DNA of 64,000 nucleotides from Symbiodinium sp. CCMP2592. Taxonomy: Eukaryota > Sar > Dinophyceae > Suessiales > Symbiodiniaceae. The stretch covers positions 142,001-206,000 of the forward strand of contig CAJNDT010000334.1 in assembly GCA_905221615.1 (NCBI GenBank), given 5' to 3'. Made by a program: the position numbers and the translations under genes. Below the pieces are notes generated by a model, which did no database searches, was not told the origin of the DNA, and saw only the letters and a list, made by a program, of their open reading frames with translations. Below, in pieces: positions 10,901 to 22,682 of this stretch (positions are counted from its first letter, which is position 1; each line of letters starts with the position of its first letter).

Positions 10901-13074
10901 AGATTTGGCCCGGCCTATGAGGTCATGGAGCTCTGTGCCGGTGGCGACCTGGACAAACACATGAAAGGGCAAGGTGGTCCCTACAGTGAGCACCAGGCCT
11001 AAGATCTTCTGCCAGATTTTAGTGTCGTCTCTGCACGTAAGGGGTTTTGTACCGAGAATGATGTACTGTACCAGTCTGGGCAGTAGCTTTCGTCATGTCA
11101 GCGTGGGTGAGGTGCGTGCCCTTGTCCTGTGCACTCTGTTCTCACAGGCCGCTATCCTCATGGACCAGATTTTAAAAGCAGCAGCGCGCTCAGCCGGAAG
11201 CGGTAAGCAGGCAATCGTGGCGTTGATTCATGCGTTGATGCCGTGTAAGCTGTGCTAAGGGCACCATAGGGCACCTGTGCGTTGGAGCAGTTGTGCTTTG
11301 TCCCTTCTCGAGGTGTCCTATCTCCACGACTGCAAAAGCATTTGTGCGCCGCTGAGCAATCTGATCAGCGGCACCTTCATCGTTCCCCGAACGGTCTTTG
11401 AGCGGAGCAGCGGAAGGCCAGTGTTGGGGCTTTCTCGGGTCTCTAGCGCCTCGAATCTCAAGTTCCGCGTTCGGCCGGGCTGTCCGACGTCAGACTCGCA
11501 CTGGGTCTGAGGTCACAGAGATTTGAAGCTGCAAAACTTCCTCTTCTCTCGGAAGGCACCTCTGACTCTGCGTGAAATGAAGACACAGGAGTCCTCGTCG
11601 GAGCCTTGCTCCCTAGAAGGGCTCAACACGTCACCAACTTTTTATCGCTTCTCATAAGCGTCTGCTGGGGCTGAGCCGCCTCCCTTTCAGAGCTGGAAGT
11701 GCCGGTCCAAACAGCTAGTCCATTTCACTTTGTTGCAGTTGGTCATCGTAACAAATCCAATCCCTCTCAATGTCTCTCCCTTTGTTTTTAAGCGCAGCAG
11801 GCGCCTGTGGAAAACAACGTGTCCGTGCCCTGGTGTACTGCGGAGGGTGTCGCGGGCGGGGTTCGTATGTTCTGAGAGTTTCATGGAGCTAGTGCTTTTG
11901 CTTTGCTAGCAGGCGGCTTAGTAAGCGATTGGCATGTCTCCGGATGGGTGAGAACGGAACTGCACTTTGAGTGCTTTTCGCATCCACGTTGGAGCACTGC
12001 GCCGAAGGCTGAAGCTGGCGGACTTCGGCCTGGCCTGCAGCTTCGAGCCTGGGGGAGTGCCTTGGAAAGCCGGAGGGAATGAGCGGCTTTGGCCCTGCTG
12101 GGACTCCGTTCTTCAGTCCATTGGTCGCAGGTGCTGGCGACAAAAGCCGGCACGGTGTCATATTGCTCGCCGCAGGCACCCGGAATCGGCAAGGTGTGTT
12201 CCGCTCTCTTTGGGCATGACCTCCCGTGTGAGACTGGGTCGGGCGATGTCGGGCGCTGATGTATTCCCAAAGTCGAAACTGCTGCAAGCTTCAAGGAGAG
12301 TGGCGCTGCGGGAACCGGAGTTCTGACAGATGAGACATGCACAGCTTGTAGCAGAAAGCGAGTTGCAGGTCCTGGGAGGTGTCTACGACAACTCTGCAGA
12401 CTTGTGGAGCTGTGGCGTCATCATGTACGTGTCGGACCAAGCTTGCCACTTCCACTGTTTCGCTGTAGGGATCCTTCGTGAATCTTCGGGGACATGTAGC
12501 GGCTGTGAGCATAGCGTGATCGGGTGAGCATGCAGTCTTCTCTGCTGAGCGCGCACAGGTACTTTGGGTCTGCTGTTTTGGTTTTGAGCTTGCTCAGATG
12601 CTGCTGGCCGCGCAGCCGCCCTTCCCTGGCAAAAACGATGCCGAGGCCAAGTGAGTTGCGTACGGTTTCTGCAACTGGCATCTGCAAAGTCGGCATGTCA
12701 TCCCTGGGTTCTGACCACCTCGGTACTTGGCCGAAAATAGAACTGGAATCTAGTCCGCACGCAGCAACCTTTTCTGACAGTGCTGCCGCAGGTGGCTCAG
12801 CGTGTGCGGAAGGGGAACTATGTCTTCAACGATGTCGCATGGTCCGCGGTGTGTGGAGCTTGGACTGCGGTGTGTTTTCGGTTTCTGCTCGCAATCCACA
12901 GGGTCGCAGAGAGCAGCGCTAAGCGATTTCCGCAGATCCCGGCATGACTATAGCAGCCTTAAGCACTGCTTCCGGCCAAGGTCCGAGGAGGCAAAGAACC
13001 TCGTGCGAAAGCTCCTGAAGTATCAGCCCTTCGACAGGGCCACTGCAGTCCAGGCAAGGCAGCATTGGCAATAG
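7985..13074 (+). CDS. CDPK/CaMK-type Ser/Thr protein kinase, complete kinase domain in 14 exons, both ends open
   Basis: Exons read as 7985-8149, 8202-8252, 10383-10432, 10785-10848, 10922-10996, 11148-11180, 11313-11343, 11512-11563, 12010-12058, 12131-12175, 12369-12428, 12598-12645, 12792-12841 and 12981 onward. Joined, they give every protein kinase landmark in order: glycine loop GEGGFGFVVE, AVKK lysine, helix C EIDIMKL, DHPNVVKL, hinge VMELCAGGDL, HRDLKLQN catalytic loop, LKLADFGLA, activation segment TKAGTVSYCSPQ, DNSADLWSCGVIMY, PPFPGKNDAE, and EEAKNLVRKLLKYQPFDRA. The TKAGTVSY-SPQ and SADLWSCGV signatures are those of alveolate calcium-dependent kinases; such kinases phosphorylate proteins in response to Ca2+. 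Introns are 8 GC-AG, 4 GT-AG and 1 GA-AG. No autoinhibitory junction or EF-hand follows directly, and the stop at 13072 may be intronic read-through. All catalytic residues are kept, so the domain looks active. Confidence 0.87.
8684..10126 (+). CDS. Ubiquitin-like/RCC1-type repeat protein, intronless, nested in a kinase intron
   Basis: A 480-residue uninterrupted ORF that starts at ATG. Residues 1-70 have the length and pattern of a ubiquitin-like fold (MIRITVALMSG... to ...GDVLTLHT). From about residue 75 there are ten units of about 40 residues, each reading AFAA-(L/I)-x-DGSVVTWG-xxxx-GGDS-xxV-xxxL-xxV-xxIQA. The DGSVVTWG core is that of RCC1/alpha-tubulin-suppressor repeats, which fold as a beta-propeller; proteins of this kind are abundant in dinoflagellates and are often auto-annotated as HERC or UVR8. 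The DNA repeats with a period of about 120 bp but the units have diverged, and the frame is intact. It sits entirely inside the intron 8253-10382 of the surrounding kinase gene, on the same strand. The absence of introns suggests insertion of a retrocopy. Its partner or substrate cannot be read from sequence. Confidence 0.9.
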   Translation: MIRITVALMSGRAVDLEVVRNVPLGELSRRAQSELGVRGRLLSPCGADLHGDTTLVQAGLLSGDVLTLHTRPVYLAAADSALAAILSDGTIVSWGYPGNGGDSRSASEDLRNVQQVQANQFAFAALRGDGSVVTWGNSACGGNCSKVACQLKEVREVQATSLAFAAILRDGSVVTWGNADYGGDSGEVHDLLQDVREIQASEAAFAAILANGEVVTWGWAGYGGDSQAVQGQLKNVQKIQAAQNAFAAISKDGSVVTWGNPTRGGDSRPVLEELSDVMHVQASESAFAALREDGSVVTWGHDGYGADSSATRLKLVDVREIQATASAFAALRHDGSVVTWGNPENGGCSEEVESELTDVRAIQATRFAFAAVRADGSVVTWGNPARGGDSKDVHEQLQHVQQIQASAGAFAAILTDGSVVTWGHSGCGGDSTSVRKQLKNVQHIQASRFAFAAVLDDASVVTWGAAGGGGDSSAVREVLP

Positions 13075-14360
13075 CAGTCGCCATGGCACGATATGAAAAT
13101 GTCAAGTGTGGCTCTGTGACACAGTCCCATGTGCATCCAGAACCCGAGCCGGTCAGGCCCGTTCACATGCCTGGTTCCAGTATGCAGCGCCGTTCCTTCG
13201 GCACGCGATCCCTGTGCAGCCAAGCGTGGTGTCGGTGTGATTCCCGGCCAACCAGCTTTGCTATGCAACCGCACCATCCTTGAAGTCCACGAGCTGCCTG
13301 TTTGTCATCTCCAGACTTCCGTTCAGAGCTGTTTGTGCAAGTGGATTAGGACTTACTTCGCTTTTCCAGAAAGACCACGTTTCAAAGGGTCGCTGCCCCA
13401 GTCCAGCAAGAGGCTTGCGTCAGCTTGGCATAGCTGTGTGAAGCTTGCCAGAATGCCTGTTGAACTGGCATCCAGTTACAAGAACAGCAATTCTCGGCTT
13501 GTTCTCCACTTGGCTTCTTTGGGCTTGCCGGGATAAAGAGTCATCCTTGCTGCCGCACTCACGCGATGTTTCCGAAGCCAATGTGCCAGTTCGACACGAA
13601 TGTGTACGATTTCTTGTTTGCAGTTAATGTCAGGCCTCGGCGTAATCACACCATTGACAAGACAACTGTCTGACTCTCTAGTCAGGTCCAGAAGCTTAAC
13701 TCTGCTCGTTAGCCTCATCTTATCTAAGCGCCTCGCATGCGTAAGGCCATCACAACTGCATAGCATCACAAGCTGCACTTTTTGTGAGAATGTCTTTGCC
13801 AGCAAGGCTGCTCTGCGCGCTCTCGCAATGCAGCTCGGCCAGGCAAGCACCGTGCTCCCGTGGCCCGGTGTGAGTTGAAGATGTAGGGTCTTAAGTTCTC
13901 AACATCGCGGCAAGGATCAGGGCACTGTGAGTTGCAGCCCCTGCTCAAGAAAAGGTGGAGACTTTGGTCCTGGTGTGTCTGCACTTGACGACGACATGAT
14001 AACAAGAACCGCCAATTGCCTTGCAATTTTGCTTCATGGCCCCCTGCACCCGAGCCGTCGCATTCGATGCGGAATGCATCTTTGAGCCTCTGCATCCTGC
14101 AAGAATGCAAGCTGCGACCAGGAGGCTGTGGACCGCTGTTCCCAGGACTTCGCAGCCATAGTCCCGGCTTGACATCGCACATTACTTTCTGTATTGACTG
14201 GAGGTCGAGGCTGGAGGCTTTGGGGGTTGCGGGGTTGGATTCCTCCGCTGAATTGGCTCCGAGGCCTTGGACTACAAAGGCATGAGCTTCTTGTCCCTGC
14301 AAGATCTCGAGGACCACCTACCTCTGAACCTACACTGCCAGTTTCCTCTGCCGGCACCAG
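13075..14360. other. Kinase 3' region, no exon identified
   Basis: This is where a CDPK junction domain and EF-hands should follow. I could not find an EF-hand loop in any frame. Frames around 14281 (SLQDLEDHL) resemble the second half of an EF-hand but lack a DxDxDG loop. Confidence 0.35.
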
Positions 14361-16371
14361 TCGGAGGAGCTTCTGGAGATGCCAGACCTCGAGCCGGTCC
14401 ACCACGAGCTTCGGCAGGTAGCCGCAGTCGTTTGGACTGACATCCGTCATCAGCTGAAAAAGCTGGAACAGTTCTGCCACGCAGCCATCGAGCTCGAGCC
14501 TCCGACATAACACGACAAGATTTGTTGACGAGTGTCCACCGAACAAACCTCCCACCGGCCACCTTCGTTTGTTTACTGGTCGGTCAGATCCTGCAGCTTG
14601 CCATGGCAACGCAGTTGCAGCCTTAGCAATTTTATGAACATTTCTTCTGCCAATACAGTTGGCGGAGAAGCGACACGACGCTACAAGACAGTTGTCCGAA
14701 ACTGTCGCATCATCCAACCAGGCTGTAAATACGACGATGTGTAAGCAGAGCTGCAAGGCTGCCAAGGTTCAGGGCAGTTTTTTTGATGCCCCAGCTTCAT
14801 GCCGCAGCTGACAGCAGCATGAAATTGCTTCCCATCACAGTGTTTTAAGCAACATTGTCTCACACATTCCAGCTCTTGTCTTCTTGGGCTGAGTTTGAAG
14901 CATGCTTCTTACTGGTATGAGTGCTGTCGGTCCCGGAAGAGTGCAGCCGAGACCGGATCTTCTGTTCGCTGCACCTCCGGCCTCGGGGAGCCCCTCGGCA
15001 GCAGCAGCAGCTCTCTTCGACGCAGAACCAACAAACAAGTGCTTCGCTTTCAGTTGTGGGCCCTCGAAGTCCTTGCTTCAACAGGACATCGACATTAAAG
15101 GGATCCTGAGTCACCCAAATGCAACATCCCACGAAGGTTTATTGAAGTTAGGGGACTGCCACTTCTCGCAGACGTACACTCCGGCGGGGGGTTAATGCTC
15201 TTTGAAGATGTCCTAGGTGCACACGCAGCTGTGTCTCAGTCAGGTTTTCCCTCAGGACTTAGGACTGAGTCGGTGAACTATGCCGAGGCCATGCGCCGCC
15301 GCGGCATATTGCTGGGGGAGAGAGACCGATGCACGGCCAAGAGGCGTCGAGACCACCGGATTGTTTGACAGTTTCGGAGCCAAGAAGCCTCTTATCATTA
15401 CCAAAACGAAGTTATCAATGTACAAGCGCACTGAAGGCTCAAGTGGCACAGGAGCTGACCGAAGGCGCTGTGCCTGCTGGACTCCTTCTTTTCGGCAATG
15501 CCTGTCGTGGCCAGCAGTTGACAGATTCCGGAAGAATGCAATGTGCTGTACAAGGAAGGAGAAGCTCGTATGCTTAGTGGTATGCCTGGGCTTGGATGCC
15601 GCCAGGTGTTGTGGCGAGCCGCCACCTGACAAGATGGATTATTGCAATTGTGCTCATCGGCCTGTTTTGTCCGGCTCAGGCCTCAGCAACTTCAGTGTCG
15701 TCTTTCGTGCGGAATGTCGAGGCTTTTGCTGCCAGCTCTAGCAGCTACTAGCAATTGGTCAGCTGCACGGGGGTCGTCAATTTGGGAAAGTTCTTAACCA
15801 AACCTCTGGCTGTGCAAGCGCGGCTGCAAGACCTCCAGCAGGATCGCAGTGCTGCAGCTTCAAAGCGAAATCAGTATTCGCATGATGAACATGCTAAGAA
15901 GGACGTCTTGGAGCTTTGAGGTGCGTGCAATACCAGTGCAAGTTCTGCATGTCTCAAAGGTTGGCAAAATGCCACATGAAGGGCAGTGTGCTGTGGCATA
16001 ACGGTCCCAAGGCCCATGAGGGTTTTGGAAGCAGAAGAACGAATGCTTGGAGCTGGACCAGCGGCACCATGCGGTTCTTGCGTTTCGTGTGGCGATTCAG
16101 TTCAGTTAAATTCATCACGCTTAGGTGCCGAAGCTTTGTTGGAAAATAGTACAGACATTGGCAGCATCCGGCCACTTGACCATATCCTCGGCTCCGCATA
16201 AAGATAACAGCTTTCCTCGGCCCAGTTCCTGGCCCTGCAGAAGAGATTTCTTCCCAAGCACATTGCGAAGGCACAGGGCTTCCTAGGGCGCAGGGATTTG
16301 CAGGCAGCTGGCATCGCACGCGCTGGTTTGAAGACGCGAGTGCAGCTACAGCATTTGCCGATCCGTGGATA
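14361..16371 (+). CDS. Unassigned coding exons of an uncharacterised gene
   Basis: A run of + strand open blocks with protein-like composition, several preceded by a plausible acceptor: 14361-14510 (helical, HQLKKLEQFCHAAIELE), 14902-15195 (PTNKCFAFSCGPSKSLLQQD), 15405-15577 (VAQELTEGAVPAGLLLFGNA), 15791-15919 (charged coiled-coil, VQARLQDLQQDRSAAASKR), 15986-16201 (two CxxC-like cysteine pairs, CGSCVSCGD) and 16241-16371 (basic helix, KRFLPKHIAKAQGFLGRRD). I cannot name the protein or show that the exons belong to one gene. They could be 3' exons of the kinase gene or a separate gene. Long minus-strand ORFs overlap (14034-14765, 15954-16559), but they lack the splice context seen on +. Confidence 0.35.
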
Positions 16372-16917
16372 AGAAGATCGGTTGGACTGTGGAGTTCAGC
16401 TAGAGCTAGAGTCACGAGATCAGCCGCAGAGCAGGTCTTGGGACGATTGTACTTCTGGCCTACCATCGGCCTTACTCTCTTGCGGAGCTGGCGGGATGGG
16501 CGCGGTCTCTGGTGCCAGGCCGGAGGGAGCATGTCGGGGCTTCGCGGCGGAACGGCCACTTACTGCAGGTGCGTGGTGGTCGTACTAGTCTTGTTTCTGG
16601 GACACCTACCTGTGGTGTTGACCGCATGGTGTGGTAGAGGAGGCTTGATTGATTGACCGGTTTCCTGACGTTAGTCCCGAAGCCTCCTGATTAACACGAG
16701 CTTCGAGCGGTGGCGTAGGTGTCATTGAAGAGTGTGTGTGTTTTTTGTAGATGCAAGAGAGGGACGACATGTGAATCCTGTTGGTTTTGGTTTCTCGGCT
16801 GTGGATCTGAGACAGACGCCAGTGTCTTAAAATGCTGACGCATCAAGGGGCCCGCAGTAGGCCGCAGTCCAGGACAAAATGATTGCCAGGTTGACGACAC
16901 TGTGCTGCTAGGCCATT
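16372..16917. other. No confident gene
   Basis: Nothing recognisable; probably intronic or intergenic. Confidence 0.35.
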
Positions 16918-17231
16918 GCCGATATCTTGCAAGAATCATCGGGGGCACTGGAGCTTCTGAAGGAGAGTGCCGGAGAGTTAGCTGCAAAGCCCATGCACTC
17001 CACTCATCGCTGCTTATCGGCCCAGTTGTCTTAGTTTCAGATCTCAAGGCGCAGATCAGTCAAGACACAACAGTCATAACTAGCGCCTGCACGGCTGCGG
17101 TCGCTGAGTCCAACCAAGCCAGACAAATCCCTGAATCCAGCTACACCCCTCGCTTTCCAGAATTTGCCGGGCACCTTCAAGCCAGACACCCTACTCTACC
17201 CCGCCGACAAGAGGTAGTCAGAAAGCTGTAG
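16918..17231 (+). CDS. Candidate helical exons upstream of the membrane protein gene
   Basis: Two blocks. At 16918-17005 a frame reads ADILQESSGALELLKESAGE, strongly amphipathic. At 17041-17231, directly after the acceptor TTTCAG, a frame reads DLKAQISQDTTVITSACTAA and so on. They could be 5' exons of the gene at 17347 on the same strand, giving that protein a coiled-coil N-terminus, or a separate short gene. No family is recognised. Confidence 0.35.
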
Positions 17232-17346
17232 GCTTCTCTGATGGCCCTCGGTGCTTGCGATGGCCGGCTCTAGAGCGTTACCAGCGTGGGCCCCGATCGT
17301 CATGGGTTGGTCGCTGCTTCCGGGAATATTTCTTGCTTCCCCTTAG

Positions 17347-18911
17347 CTCGTGAAGGCCATGTTGCTGCTTGGGGCCTTGGGCACAATGTTTGGCCTGCTG
17401 CTCTCCCGAAGTCGGGAAGTCGCTGACCTCGCCAGCAGCATATTCGGGTCCTTCGTCGCCGTCACCGGAGATGCCCATCAAGCCAAAGTGGCACAGGACA
17501 TATTCCGCCAGCAGGTTCGATACGAGAGATCTATACAGATTCGCGAGGACATGCGCGATGTGAACAAACTGATGATGGAGAGTGTCCAAACCCACGTCAT
17601 CATGGGCAGTATCATACTTGGCGTTTGTTGGAACATGTGCATTGAAGGCTTCCCACCGGAAGAGACGGAGCGTGCTGTGGTGGGTCTTTGGTTGGTGTTC
17701 ACTTGCTGGTCTGTCACTTACACCCTCATTGCGCTTTGGCTGGCTCTGCGGTTTCAAATGAAAATGTCCTCCAGTGCCCGCGACCGTTTGCTCCGGCGTC
17801 ACCGCCTCATGGTGCCTGATGATCTAGTTGTTGGTCGGATGGGCGGGCACAACGTAGTCAATCAGGTTGCCAACTTTCACAGCTGGATGCTCACTGCCAT
17901 CAACAACCTCACGTCGACAGATGCCGCCGTTGAGGATGACAGTGCCATCCGTGTTCGGGGTCGACGCCATCTCGGCTTGCGTGTGCAAGTGGAACCAAGT
18001 GAAGGGTTTGTCGATGTGGAACCGCTTCGCAAGGGCATGCATGCGTGGCTGCACCCGGAAGGGGACGGCTGGTCGCACCACACTTTGCTGGACATTCCCT
18101 TCTTTCTGACAGGGGAGACCCTTATCCGGAGTCCTTGGCAGTTCAATGGTGAGCGGCCTTTGGCTTTTAGAGTGTACGGGGAGGCAACCCTGTATGTGGC
18201 TGCTCAGTGCCCACCACTGCGCACGCAGAACAAGCAGAGGAACGAGCCCTCGACCTCTTCAACCAACAACCATGGATTGAAGAAGGCCTTGTGGTTAGCG
18301 GGTCAAGTGCCTGACTGGCCTGCAGACGAGCTTCCGCTGGCCACGCAGGGTTTTCACGAGGACTGGGCTGGGGAGAGCGGCTGCGGTGAGTTTCGGCGAG
18401 TGGAAGGCTTTTCGATGTACGTGGATCGCAACGATATCGAGATGCCTGTATACAAGCAACCCCTTAGCACGAGCATTTCCTTAGCAATTTTTAACCATGG
18501 ATTTGCGATCGTTTAAACTTAAACCAATGGAAAGTGAAAGCAGAAACCCTCGGATTGGCCCTGGCCAAGGCTGGTCCTGGCGAACCCTAGTTATGGAAAC
18601 TACGTCGATGTGGTGGTGAACTGGAACTTCAAAGCTGGCTGCGAGGCTCTGGTCGTGGTCGTGAGGACTCCGGGACGAACTCAGAGGTAAGAGTACCGAG
18701 TGGCCGAACCTGGCAAGACCTTTAGTGATTGGTATCTCGCATCAACCCTTCTTGCAGTCTCTGCCGGCTGTTGCTCGCAGTGGATAACTTCAGCGTGTTG
18801 GAGCAGATAAAGTGCTATCCCACAATGTGCTCAGCAGAATCCCAGGAGTTGCAGCCGTTGTATCCAACATCAACGTGTCGAGAACCATCAGACTTTCCGA
18901 ACTTTCCCTAG
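17347..18911 (+). CDS. Uncharacterised two-helix membrane protein, three exons
   Basis: The first exon opens after the acceptor CCCCTTAG at 17346 and encodes about 356 residues. A hydrophobic N-terminal stretch (MLLLGALGTMFGLLL) is followed by a basic/acidic helix (VRYERSIQIREDMRDVNKLM), then two clear membrane segments near residues 79-97 and 109-131 (GLWLVFTCWSVTYTLIALWL). A long soluble C-terminal part follows, with the short strand-like motifs GMHAWLHPEGDGWSHHTLLD and GERPLAFRVYGEATLYVAAQ. A good donor, GTACGTGG at 18417, and acceptor at 18569 splice in phase to 18570-18686 (PSYGNYVDVVVNWNFKAG). A canonical donor GTAAGAG then joins 18758-18911, which ends at TAG. Both introns are GT-AG, unlike the GC introns of neighbouring genes. 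I do not recognise the family. If the second and third exons are wrong, the first exon alone reads to a stop at 18516. Confidence 0.6.
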
Positions 18912-19304
18912 ACTAGACAGAAGAAACTCAGCCTGATCTTAGCTGAGGAAAGGCCAAGTCCACTGTCACTCTGATGGAAAGAGTGGTTACTGTGGTCGTC
19001 ATGGAGTGACACTTTTTGGGTTTGTGTCAGGGTTAACGGTTAACGATTGGCGGTTACTCGACAGTGGTGACAATCGTCTGCAGCCATTGGGCATCATCAG
19101 GGGGAAGTGTTTCTTGCTCCGTGCTGCAGGAAGGAAGCGGATAGATCGCTTCGCGTGTGCGTGTTGATGATATTGCACCTCCCTTCGTTGCAAGGTTTGG
19201 AACTCAATACCGAATGACTTGTGTATCGTTGGTAGACTGGTGCACCCCGCAGGCAGAGACCTGAAGTTACATGTCTCATCGCGTCTCAGCTTCTTGTCCT
19301 GCAA
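18912..19304. other. No gene seen
   Basis: No recognisable coding block; presumed intergenic. Confidence 0.4.
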
Positions 19305-19550
19305 GGTAAGGAGGAGGACTGGCCCCTCGCAGAGTTCAACGCGGAAGTCAAGGAGGCTTCTCCGGTCTGCAAACCAGATGTCCGGATGACTGCGAGAACT
19401 GCAGCAGTCTGCCGCCGACACAACGTCGAAGCATGTCGAACCCGAAAGCCGAACATGAAGATTGCCTCTGCGTCCCTAGTGTCTGAAAAACGCATGCTTC
19501 ACCAACAAGAACGGTTTGGGTACAAGAGTACGCAGCAACAGACAACGTGA
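19305..19550 (+). CDS. Candidate single exon, unknown protein
   Basis: After a possible acceptor (CTGCAAG) a + frame stays open for 81 codons (EEDWPLAEFNAEVKEASPVC, then a basic segment) and ends with TGA at 19548. Composition is balanced between acidic and basic residues, as in real proteins. No domain is recognised and no neighbouring exon could be joined. Confidence 0.3.
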   Translation, partial: GKEEDWPLAEFNAEVKEASPVCKPDVRMTARTAAVCRRHNVEACRTRKPNMKIASASLVSEKRMLHQQERFGYKSTQQQTT

Positions 19551-21383
19551 CACACAGTGTTAGGCGTGCCACACAGAGTGCAGCCGACTTAGGTCTTGAA
19601 CCTCCGGCACTACTCCGGGCTGTACTTGCGCCATGGGACCAGCTGTTTGGTTCTGGCCTGCTGCATCCAGACTTGCAGAAGTCCCGCTCCCCTTCCCCGG
19701 CCCCGCTCGTTCACGGTTTGCGGGTAAAGAGGACATATTTTTCCCCACGAGGAGTGAAGGGTTGAAGTGCCAGGCTTCTTGGTCGACTGTTTCCGGGAGA
19801 GCTTTGCAAGGCAATCAAAGATCTGGCTTTGGACGGAGTCATCTAAGTGATCTATCCTGCGCTGTTGTCTTATGACTTCGCTCTCTTTGCACTTGAGCCC
19901 GACACATCTGCGGGCATTCTGCTTCTGCTGGGAGCAGTTGGGATTCGCAATCGGGAGTGCGCTCAATCCACCAACAATCGCCAGACAAGCTGGTCCAGCG
20001 AGTGCGCAAAATCCTTCGACAAGCAACATTAGTAGCAATCACTATCCACGGACCCGCCAACGGCCGCCTCAAGATGCTCACCAAAGCATTGCGCAATGCC
20101 ACGCTGGTGGCTTCCCGAGATTGGTAAGAGAAGGCAAAGACAGGAGCACATAGGAGCACTGCCACAAGACAGCTGCGACACATCCAGACGATGCCGAAGC
20201 TAGGCCGGCAGTCGGAAAGCACTGGAAAGACTGGAGCACGAACGGATGTCGGCAGGCTAAGGGTTGTTCTGCAGATTTCCGGGGAACCACGCCGGAGTAC
20301 AAGCTAAGGTGTCCTTTACCTGGCCCGCATGAGCGTCCTGCTCCGGGGCGCTAGCTACTTGCTGCAATACTGCATGTTTGCAGATGGGCGTTGTATGGAG
20401 AGACATGATTTCTGAGGGTTGAGAAGCCTTTTGAACTTGTCGTGAAACTGCTGCCCGCAACCAAGGGACCTGAGTTTGTGTGAAGCTTTGTCTGTTCAAG
20501 CAGGCCCACGTAAAATTGCCACAGGGATGCACCGGACGTGGGATGGACTAGGGTGTTCATACCGTGCGAAACTCCTTTCTTCCGGGATTGAAGTGTACAG
20601 GTTGGACTTTCCAGATGTCTTCCCCTCCACGACAGGATTCTGGTGGTACGAGTCCACGCTGGTGGCGATAGCCATGCTGCCGTCGATCGTTGCCATACGA
20701 TGCTTGCAGATACATTGGCGCCTAGTAGTGGCATGCGGGTGGTCACCTGGACATACCTGGACCATTGCTTTCAGCAGATGCGCATTAACTTCGTGCTTCC
20801 CAGCCCCATGCCCTTTCTTTTGCATGCTGTAACAGGGCGCCGTCCATCGGAAAAGGCGTAGGTTCATGGCATGCTTCAAAGATTCTTCTGATGCTGTTAC
20901 TGAATAGGCTGGGTTGTTGATGTGCGGTGGGTTCGCGATCATGACATACCCGTGTGTCCTGTTTGTATCACTAGTTATGGGCCGAGCGTGAACTCGCAAA
21001 GCTGGTTCTGGGTTCCAGGTTTCCACTTCCGGCTCCGTTTGTGCCTCACGGTTGACGAATTCATTTACGAATTGCTACATAGTTAAGGGCCTGGCATCGT
21101 GTGATTTGCACGGCGCGGATCGTGCATCATGCTTTGCAGCCTCCTGTACAAGTTGGAAGCTGTTCAAAAGCCATGCATAGCTTTTTTACTTGTAGCAGTC
21201 AGCCGACAGCATGTGGCGACAACTCAACAGGCCGTATTCAGCCCCCTGGCCTCGGGACTGTTCATGCCTCTCAAGAGTTTGGCTGTGGTGACTTGAAGCC
21301 AAGACGTTTGGTCAAGCTGCTGGCCAGCTCTGACCAGCTCGGACCAACCTTTCAATCTCTTCACATAGCACCGCCTAGGAATC
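19551..21383. other. No confident gene
   Basis: Overlapping ORFs up to 176 codons on the minus strand (20496-21026) and 118 on + (20476-20832); none has a recognised motif. I cannot choose between the strands. Confidence 0.35.
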
Positions 21384-22208
21384 ATGCCTCTCGACGTCTG
21401 GGAGAAGGAGACAGTGCTCAGCGAGGTAGGGCGCAACCAGCCGCAGCAGAAGGCTCTGGACGAGGTGAATGCTCCTGGTGCAATATTTAAGGACGACGGT
21501 TTCTGACAGCAGTACTTCAGTGAGAGTTCCCCAGTGCAAAGTGGTAAGCAGCAGAAGGAAAAGGCTTGCAGAGGCCCTGCCGTATGGCTTTCCATCGATT
21601 CAGGTTGTTTCGCCGCAGCCGACACCCGTGAATGTGGAGCACGTCGACAGTGAGCCACGTCTGCTGTTGTCGCGGCCGGGGCTGAACGAGGCTCGATCCA
21701 CAACCAGTAAAACCAATTGAGCCCAGCTATAGTCCATAGTCCTTGAGCCCAGGACGGTGAAGACCTGCCATCTGTGTTCGCGGTATCTCCACAGAGCGCC
21801 AGTCCTGGTGTGCTGCAGGGGCCCGCCAGGATGCTTCTGCAGCGGGAAGCCGAACAGGCCGCACAAAGCGAGGTCGCGCAGCGTGGCACCGCCGCCACGA
21901 GATCGCAGTCGGCCCCTGCTCGAACTAGAGAAGTGCCGTCTTTCGGCCTGCGTGGCTGCTGCACTGAAATTCAGGGTCGGCTGGAGAACTGCCAGATTGT
22001 GGCTCACGACAGTGAGCGGCACACTATCCGGAATCTCCGGCAACAGGCCCTTCCTCCGCCACAGCCACGCTCCGATGCTGGTTTGCCTCCAGAGGCTACG
22101 CCACATTCTCCAGCGACTCCACCTCTCCAGATTGAGACCGAGAACCTCGACACCAAGACTGACCCTTTCCACCTCAACGTGAGCTTCGAGCCAAAGGCCT
22201 GCCACTAA
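21384..22208 (+). CDS. Uncharacterised protein, three exons, disordered C-terminal half
   Basis: A plausible start ATG at 21384 opens an exon reading MPLDVWEKETVLSEVGRNQP and on to about 21500. A second exon begins after the acceptor at 21603 (VVSPQPTPVNVEHVDSEPRL) and ends at a GC donor at 21691. The third starts at 21795 after CCACAG and runs to TGA at 22208. It holds a charged helix (ARMLLQREAEQAAQSEVAQR) and then a Ser/Pro/Gln-rich tail. The last intron, 21691-21794, is phase 0 and GC-AG. The first donor could not be fixed. No family is recognised; the low-complexity tail suggests a scaffold-like or regulatory protein, which is inference only. Long minus-strand ORFs over the same bases are shadows. 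Confidence 0.5.
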
Positions 22209-22682
22209 GTCACTACTCCTGGCCAATTGCCGTAATTAGCGGGATCACAGCCCCCACCGCGGGGTTTGTCGTGGACAGGCGAAGCCACCATCTTCCCCTA
22301 AGCGACGGTGTTTCCGGAGGTGCCAATGGCAAGTGCCGAAAACGGGTTCCTCAGCTGATACTCAAAGTTCAGCTTTGAATGACTGGGTAGGGTGCGAGCT
22401 CATGCTCATTGCATGTGCAGCTGGACTCAGGTCAAAATCTCTTCATGGGAACGCTGCTCTTGGAAGCTCTCCTGGCGCTTTCGTGCGTCGCAGGGCTGAA
22501 AAGAATCTGCCCATCTTTTCGTCACCTAGTTCATCTCAACTCCGGACTCGAATTGCGCCTTTTTTTATGTACTTGATGGAGACGCAACCTGCAGGTCATG
22601 TAAGAAGCTCCTGAGTTTCCTCCCAGTGTACATGTTCGGAAGTCGGACAGCTAAAGATAGAGGCGTGCTGCTTTGCACTAAG
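22209..22682. other. Spacer between two uncharacterised genes
   Basis: No recognisable exon; a short + ORF at 22333-22614 has no supporting context. Confidence 0.4.
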
